A program made the translations under genes and the position numbers. From positions 3,542,501 through 3,606,500 of the forward strand of contig JAJTWR010000231.1 of the NCBI GenBank assembly GCA_021613335.1: a DNA stretch of 64,000 nt, read 5' to 3'. This DNA comes from Whitmania pigra. Taxonomy: Eukaryota; Annelida; Clitellata; Hirudinida; Haemopidae. Numbering within the stretch: position 1 is the first letter of the stretch; each line of letters starts with the position of its first letter. Positions 58,124 through 64,000 of this stretch are shown piece by piece. The notes under the pieces are model-generated. The model did not search any database. It had not been told where the DNA came from and was given only the letters and a program-made list of their open reading frames with translations.

Positions 58124-59864
58124 ATTTATCTGCTTTAATACATTTCAAAATATTTCGTGAAAATGACTTTATTTGACTTTTCAAAACATACGATCATTTA
58201 AATTGAAGTTATCCGTTATCCGGTGGTATTGTCATTAATAAAAATAATAATTAATAATTAACAATTAAATAATTTTATGTTTCAAAAATGTCACAGCATG
58301 ACCCTTTTAATTAAGTGAAAGACAAGAATTTAATTCGAAACATGACTTTCATCAGCTGATTAATTATCATCTATTTTGCCCAACAATTTCAGAGAAATTT
58401 TTAAAATAGTTTGATTAAATGCAATCTATTTGATTAATTTTATTTTCGGACAGAAGAACTTTAGTTTTTAAAGGTGAAAAGTAATTTGAATTAATTTCAA
58501 TGTTGAAGACATTTTTTTCAACTATGGCACTCTACAAAAAGTGAAAACACATTTATCTCAGAGCATTGACGTGAATAAGATGCATTTATGGTATCATTGT
58601 AACAATATAATATAAGATTATAATAATATAATATAAGATGTAGTTCTAGTACTATTGTTACTAGTATTATATAAAATATAATATATCTTTGATCAAGGAA
58701 TAAAACTGTGTAAATAACAACAAAATAAAACCAATATTTCAAATTTATATTACCAATAATATTCCTAAAATTAATTTTGTTTATTCGTTTGGATTGTTTA
58801 ACAAATTATATTTCTAAATCAAATTGAATGTTAAAAGATTGAATTTAGTAATAAACACCTTAATTTTCGTGCTCAGACAATTCTCCTCTTCCAAGATATC
58901 AAAATAAAATTATCAATTCTAATTATGTTTATTAGAAATATTAGACAAACATTAGTTACAAAATTAATTACAAACATTGTAAATAAGTGCAAGTATTTTG
59001 ACGTTACTACAATTTGTAATCGTGTTTCGAAATTTGATATATTGCCAAAAAAAATATTTATAACCATAAAAATGGTTGATTGGAAAAATTGAACGATTTT
59101 GATGATTTATTAATAATTTTGTTGCATGGATTGATGGAGCATATTTTTAAATTTAAATTAATATTATTAAATATATTTTGCACATATCATTTCAACGTGA
59201 TGTCTAATAGTTAGAAATAATTACATTACTCAGAATCACGAGGCAGCATTACATTGTAAATTAAAATTCAGTATTTTGTCGCCGTGTGCCTTTGGGAGAT
59301 CAAAGAAACATTTGTTGCTTGAACTGATGTGTTTATTTCTGTTAAGATGCTCATGTTATATATTCTTCTTCCTGATAAGTAAATATTGTTGACGTTATTT
59401 TTATCTTTTTTTTATTTTTTCTAACTAAAATTTATCTCATCTCCAATTTATCTCACCTTATCATATATAAAACATCTTAAACTTGGACGTCCTAAAACAC
59501 TTAAAACTTATAATTCGAATAAAAATTGTGTTTTTAGGCCGTGCAAAAAAAGATAGTAAAAGTATGCTTAGGAGCAGTGACGGGTAAAACCACGTTTGGA
59601 GTGATTTGAAATCAAAATCAAGATTACCAGACAAAGCATGATTTGAAATCGAATTCAGGTTCATTTTTAGAGGTATTTCAAAAATCATCAAAATCAAATC
59701 ACTTCGATCAAAAAGCGTCTTTATAGAATGCTTGAACTTTTTCTAACTCAGTTTCAACACTTTTCAAAACTTTTATTTACTTTTAAAAGCAAAATGTTTC
59801 TGAAACATCAAATCATGTAGTCTGTACCTTCTTGATGCTTCAGTCAGTATATAAATATGAAAAT
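58124..59864. other. Spacer, no gene recognised
   Basis: AT-rich; short (TAATA) runs at 58610-58690; nothing supported. Confidence 0.5.
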
Positions 59865-60020
59865 AATACTTCACTAAACTTAAGCCGTAATTTTGGAAAT
59901 CAATATTTACATAACATAAAAAAATTTTAGAAATTTTCGTGACGAATTAGTTGAGATAACGTCAAAAGATGGTTACTTCCTTGATATATTTATATATATC
60001 GGGCTGAGTGTTTATGCAGG
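59865..60020. repeat. Dispersed repeat, copy 2 (unclassified)
   Basis: Counterpart of 15115-15262; ends about 85 bp before the Hero 3' terminus. Confidence 0.65.
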
Positions 60021-60104
60021 TTTATAACCTGGATCGGTATTTTAAAATATTGTGGTGTTTGCGTGATGTAGTTACTAAATACTCCGCCTTGGAGCTCCGA
60101 CAGG

Positions 60105-62996
60105 GATCCTCAGAGGAGTTTCCCCCGTCTTCAAACGTTTCGGCCCTTTGAGTCTCCTTACGTTTTCGGGGGGCGGGCCGCATCCGGTGATCAGCCCGAT
60201 GTCCCTGTCGGTTTGGTCTTGCTGGACCCAACTCTTACCGCCGGCTTTGAGAGACACTCGTTGGCCTTGTTATGCCGGTCACTGCTGCCTGGACTGGAGC
60301 GACTGCGAAAGCTCTCAATGGCTCCTTCATGTCGCATGCTGTCTGTTTGTCGCCTGCAAACTTCGACTATGCGGGGCTCTCATTGGCCTTGTTATGTCGA
60401 TCGCCTCCACCCCAGTTTGCCTACAGCGGTCATGCAAGCTCTCAGTGGCTTCTTCACACCGCCTTAATATATGCAAACTGGGCCTTATAATTTCTTTGTA
60501 GCGGCAGCCGGAGATAGAAATTTTCGGGACTCGACCGCGGGCCTTTTCAAAGCCGCGGTTTGGACCGCAGTTCATGTTGCTTCGCGAGTCCGCGGTCGGC
60601 CCATTTCTCCCGACAACACCGCGTCTCTCGGCCAATGGTTTGGCCCCGTCGTTCGGTGGATCATTCATACCGGAGACCGACGGCTTTCCCCGGTTTCGTG
60701 TAGTGGCCTGTTAAGACTTCTTCTGGCTTCTCATATGCCAGATCCAGAATGAAGCCGCTTCAGCGGCCTCAGACATCCTTGTCATAGCCTTTGTTCTCTC
60801 TCGACTTGACAATCCGATCTTAGTGAGGAAAGCGTAAGTCGACTTGCCGACCACGCCCCTTGCGCCAATCTCGATAGGGTAGAGGTCTGTGCGGTATCCT
60901 CTCGCTTCCAGGTCCATCGTTAGATCTGCATACTTGTCTGCTTTGAGCGCATTGCTGTATTGCAGCCTGTCCTCCCACGGAACCGTCAGCTCCACCAGAA
61001 TGATGGCATCCGTCGACGGCGATACGAGCACTAGATCCGGCCTCTTGCCACTTTCTATCAGCACCTGGGGGTAGTGCCTCATCCCTTCTAAGTCGGCTGC
61101 GATGGTCCAGTCGTTTGCCTCTGCAAGAATGTCTCGCCTTGGGGTTTGACATCTCTTTTTGCAGAGGTGTGCGAAGCCTTCGCGCAAGAAGTAAATCTTT
61201 CGCTGATTTGCGATCGTACGCGAGTTTGCTTTGGAGACTGCTGCTTTTGCGGCTTCGCACACTTCTCGAAGGACCTGGTTATGTCGCCATGTGTACCGAC
61301 CGTTGGCAAGGGCATACGTGCAATTGCTGAGCACGTGGTGCAGTGTCTCAGTACCGCCGCAGAGCCGGCATTCGGTGTCTTCCACCATACCCCACAAATT
61401 GTCCCTGGAGGGCAACTGGTCGTACACTGACCTTATCGCGTAGGCAAGTCGGAGCGGGGACATTTTCCACATGTCGCTCCAGGTAAGGGATTGTTGCATC
61501 ACGTCTTCCCACGTTGTCCACTTACCCTGCTGTGACTGCTGAACTGCCTTCGTGACTCGGTCCTGATCCACTTTTCGCCTCCTTTCCTGGATAATCATGG
61601 CGGCTCTGACTGATGAGCTCGCCTGGGACCATTTTGGCAGGTGGTTCCATCCTACTGCATGACGGTCCGTCTGGGTAGGACCTCTCACTTCCTCGAACAT
61701 CAGCTCGGCAACTGATTCGTCGATCTCATTCTGCGCTCGGAATTTCCTTCCAGATCTAAGCAGTGGCTTGACTTCACGGATCCTGCTATCCGCGGAGTTG
61801 TTGAGCATCCACTGCGTTCTTATTTTGGAGAGTTTGTACTCTTCCACGATGGACCTTAGTGGCAGTCGCAGGCTCGTGCTCCTACTGTAGAGGGCTACCG
61901 ATGACAGCGCTGGAGGTAGGCCTAGCCATTTTCTGGTGTATCGGTTAACTTTCCTCTCTAGCTTCTCGACCGCTGACAAGCCAATCTCATAGATGGTTAA
62001 CGGCCAGAGAAGTCTTGGAAGGAGCACGAACTGGAGCAACCACACTTTGAACCGCCCTTGCAGCGGTGCCGCCTCAATCGCTTGCAGTCCTCTAATGGTT
62101 TGCTGGAGAATGGCGTCCTGCAGGCTCTTGTCGGTGAGAGACTTGTCAAAAACCCTTCCAAGGCTTTTCACCGGTTCTTCGGATACTGTAGGGATTCGCT
62201 GCTCCGCCACATCGAAGGACACGTCCTCGCGAATTTTTCCCCTAACTAGGGCAAGACTTCTGGATTTCGCAGGATTGAAAGCCATTCGACACCACTCTAG
62301 AAGGTTGTTAAACTTGTCCAGGATTTTGGACAACCTTCTTTCTGTTCATGATCAGGGTGGTGTCGTCCATAAATGCCTTTATTGGAGGCATGTACACCCC
62401 TTTACCAATGTGCGCCTCTGGAGTACGAGACCCGGCTGCCTTCAGTAGGATCTGCATCGCCAGTACGAATAAGGAAGGAGAAATTGTGCACCCCATTGCT
62501 ATACCAACCTCCAGAGGCACCCACCTTGTAGTGTACGTCTTGGTGGAAAACCGCATCATGAACCCGTTAAAGTATTCCTGAAGGATGTGAATAACGGGCT
62601 GAGGCACATGATGGGCTTCCAATGTTTTCCATAGGAGCTGGTGTGGTACCGACCCGTATGCATTCGCTAGGTCCAACCACACGACGGTTCCTCTTGGCTC
62701 TCTGAATAGCTTCCCAGATCATCGAGGTATGCTCGATACAACCGGGTACACCTGGAATGCCTCCCTTTTGGACTGAAATGTCCACGTACTGATTAGACAT
62801 CACAAACTCCGTGAACCTCGATGCCATGATAGAGAAAAATATTTTCCCCTCTAGGTTCAACAGAGATATTGGTCTGAATTGACTCAGACCATTGGAGTCT
62901 TTCTCCTTTGGAATGTAGACGCCCTCTGCCTTTTTCCACTCATCATCGACCGTGACCCCCGACCACGCTCTGATGTATGTAATAACGCATGGATGT
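60105..62996 (-). mobile_element. Hero/R2-type non-LTR retrotransposon, 5'-truncated
   Basis: Minus-strand LINE of the group with a single ORF carrying RT and a C-terminal restriction-like endonuclease. The 3' end at about 60105 is shared with the copy at 51425. The 5' end stops inside the RT fingers, as expected from incomplete target-primed reverse transcription. GC about 55% against 30% around it. The coding part has two frame breaks near 62690 and 62335. The 600-bp 3' UTR contains internal repeats ('ggccttgttatg'). Confidence 0.88.
60711..62333 (-). CDS. Hero-type retrotransposon protein, C-terminal 540 aa (RT thumb, zinc knuckle, endonuclease)
   Basis: Open throughout. N-terminal part follows the RT palm ('MAFNPAKSRSLALVRGKI', 'VKSLGRVFDKSLTDKSLQ') and continues into the thumb ('RKWLGLPPALSSVALYS'). 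A CCHC knuckle 'CRLCGGTETLHHVLSNC' sits around residues 320-336. The PD-(D/E)xK nuclease core follows: 'GKRPDLVLVSPSTDAIILVE', with catalytic Asp in RPD and Glu in LVE, and 'LTVPWEDRL'. In this family the nuclease nicks the target site. This segment looks intact; the copy as a whole is not. Confidence 0.9.
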   Translation of the reverse strand: MSKILDKFNNLLEWCRMAFNPAKSRSLALVRGKIREDVSFDVAEQRIPTVSEEPVKSLGRVFDKSLTDKSLQDAILQQTIRGLQAIEAAPLQGRFKVWLLQFVLLPRLLWPLTIYEIGLSAVEKLERKVNRYTRKWLGLPPALSSVALYSRSTSLRLPLRSIVEEYKLSKIRTQWMLNNSADSRIREVKPLLRSGRKFRAQNEIDESVAELMFEEVRGPTQTDRHAVGWNHLPKWSQASSSVRAAMIIQERRRKVDQDRVTKAVQQSQQGKWTTWEDVMQQSLTWSDMWKMSPLRLAYAIRSVYDQLPSRDNLWGMVEDTECRLCGGTETLHHVLSNCTYALANGRYTWRHNQVLREVCEAAKAAVSKANSRTIANQRKIYFLREGFAHLCKKRCQTPRRDILAEANDWTIAADLEGMRHYPQVLIESGKRPDLVLVSPSTDAIILVELTVPWEDRLQYSNALKADKYADLTMDLEARGYRTDLYPIEIGARGVVGKSTYAFLTKIGLSSRERTKAMTRMSEAAEAASFWIWHMRSQKKS

Positions 62997-63004
62997 GAAG
63001 TCAA
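62308..63004 (-). pseudogene. Reverse transcriptase part of the Hero element (frame-broken)
   Basis: Segment 63004-62567 has RT motifs 1-2 ('VYIPKEKDSNGLSQFRPISL' and 'QKGGIPGVPGCIEHTSMIWE'). Segment 62682-62308 is in another frame, with motif A 'VVWLDLANAYGSVPHQLLWK', motif B 'GIAMGCTISPSLFVLAMQ' and motif C 'AFMDDTTLIM', in which FMDD replaces the usual Y/F-A-D-D. Frameshifts near 62690 and 62335 prevent one continuous product; the N-terminal DNA-binding region is absent. Confidence 0.85.
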
Positions 63005-63282
63005 TTAATTTATTTAAAAATATATTTTAAGAATAGTTTGCACATCTTCAATAATGGACTGAGCAATGTCGAATGATTTTGTTTCCTGCGATTGCCCTGA
63101 TAAAAAATTCTTTGGAACTTCAAAAAAAATTAAATAATTTTTCTAGAAAGCACGAAGTGAGTCACACCTTCAATTTTTCGGTCACGAAATTTCTTCAGGA
63201 AGTTTCAATCCTCGCCTCCGCAGATTTTGTTTCGAATAATTAATTACCACTATTGATGTTATTAAGGCTTTACATATACAGT
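62997..63282. other. Spacer between Hero and pogo elements
   Basis: AT-rich 285 bp with nothing recognised. Confidence 0.5.
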
Positions 63283-64000
63283 CGAACACGGTTATATCGC
63301 CGACCTATGGTTTGTCAAAAGGCGGCGAGATAACAGATATCGAGATAACTGAAAATTAATAAGGCGACTATATTAACATGTGCTTGCAATTTCTTTATGC
63401 ACATAATGCGCATTAATAAATAAGAATTTACATGCAGATGTTTTGATGGGTGTTTTTACACAACAGCAATTGATATTTGATATTGGTAACAGCAATACGT
63501 ACATACAGCTTGCTAACAACAAAAGGCATGCGTCAACCAACAGTAGAGATTTACCAATTTATATTTATAAGAACTACCGATTCTCGATACAAACGTTTCT
63601 AATTATTTTTTTGCAAAGACAAAGATCGCTCACAAAATCACCCCAAGATGTGAGGGGTGGTTGTTTTTTTTTTAAATTTACAGTGTCAAAATTCGCGAGT
63701 CGTTTTTTTCTTTGACATTACCTCATGCAGATATGCTTGTCTGTACTTTATTGTCTGATCACGCCATCAGTAATGTTTTTCTCGATGTCTATGTAATCTC
63801 GGAATTCTTGGACAGTGATGGCTAACCCCTGTGCCTCCTCTTCCATCTGCAAGGTTTGATTTTTCCCCCAATTCTGCAGATGCACGGCAAATCAACAAGA
63901 ATGAATTGGGTTCAGCCAAATAAAAGAATCAACTTAACCGACGAAAAAATGCTACAACAACATGGGAATTTGGCGGTTCCACTTCAAAATCAGCGATTAG
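63283..64000 (-). mobile_element. Internally deleted pogo/Tigger element, runs off the window
   Basis: Starts with 'cagtcgaacacggttatatc' after TA (63281-63282). On the minus strand, 64000-63880 matches the 5' subterminal part of the element at 5637-7632 (near 5840-5940) and 63460-63360 matches its 3' part (near 7490-7580). The far terminus lies outside. Only the end of a transposase ORF remains. Confidence 0.85.
63745..63870 (-). pseudogene. pogo transposase C-terminal remnant
   Basis: Minus frame 'EEEAQGLAITVQEFRDYIDI' then EKNITDGVIRQ and a stop, consistent with the acidic C-terminal end of a Tigger-type transposase. Supplies the end of the gene missing from the element at 5637. Confidence 0.55.

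Noticed and set aside
61993..62448. Open frames antisense to the Hero element
   Set aside because: Shadows of the GC-rich minus-strand RT/endonuclease ORF; the same applies to 60148-60752, 60889-61443 and 62348-62581.

Overview
The window is eukaryotic and almost certainly from an invertebrate animal. By eye the GC content is around 30%. Coding sequence comes as short exons (40-390 bp) with GT/AG junctions and conserved intron phases. Microsatellites are very abundant, and transposons with clean target-site duplications are scattered throughout. CD20/MS4A-like four-transmembrane genes, a multi-CUB extracellular protein and a Hero/R2-type retrotransposon fit an invertebrate deuterostome. An AT-rich tunicate is my best guess, but the sequence does not prove it. 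No rRNA, certain tRNA, CRISPR array or bacterial operon was seen.

Region 1 (1-7.9 kb) holds two head-to-tail MS4A-like genes on the + strand. The first is cut by the window edge and its last two exons are tandemly duplicated (365 bp). The second appears complete (about 206 aa), but its last intron has received a pogo/Tigger element exactly at the splice donor. That element was itself hit by a hAT element that now contains a Hero retrotransposon fragment.

Region 2 (8-13.9 kb) holds pieces of a cysteine-rich minus-strand gene, probably broken, and isolated coding-looking exons I cannot name.

Region 3 (14-33.9 kb) is mostly repeats: a Tc3-like mariner relic, long (AAT)n, (TCATCG)n and (ATTC)n tracts, a complete non-autonomous hAT with an 8-bp TSD, an unusual element whose ends are GC-rich subterminal arrays with a 9-bp TSD, and a 12-bp minisatellite framed by an inverted repeat.

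Region 4 (33.9-57.5 kb) is one large + strand gene: a signal-peptide exon and four CUB domains. Every CUB domain is split by a phase-2 intron just before the same conserved cysteine. Its introns of 7.7 and 9 kb carry a second hAT copy, a second Tc3-like relic, a second GC-array element, a probable SINE, a Hero 3' tail and a roughly 520-bp pentanucleotide tract.

Region 5 (58-64 kb) holds a 5'-truncated Hero-type non-LTR retrotransposon on the minus strand, with a reverse-transcriptase part and an intact restriction-like-endonuclease part. It is followed by a deleted pogo element related to the one in region 1 and running off the window end.
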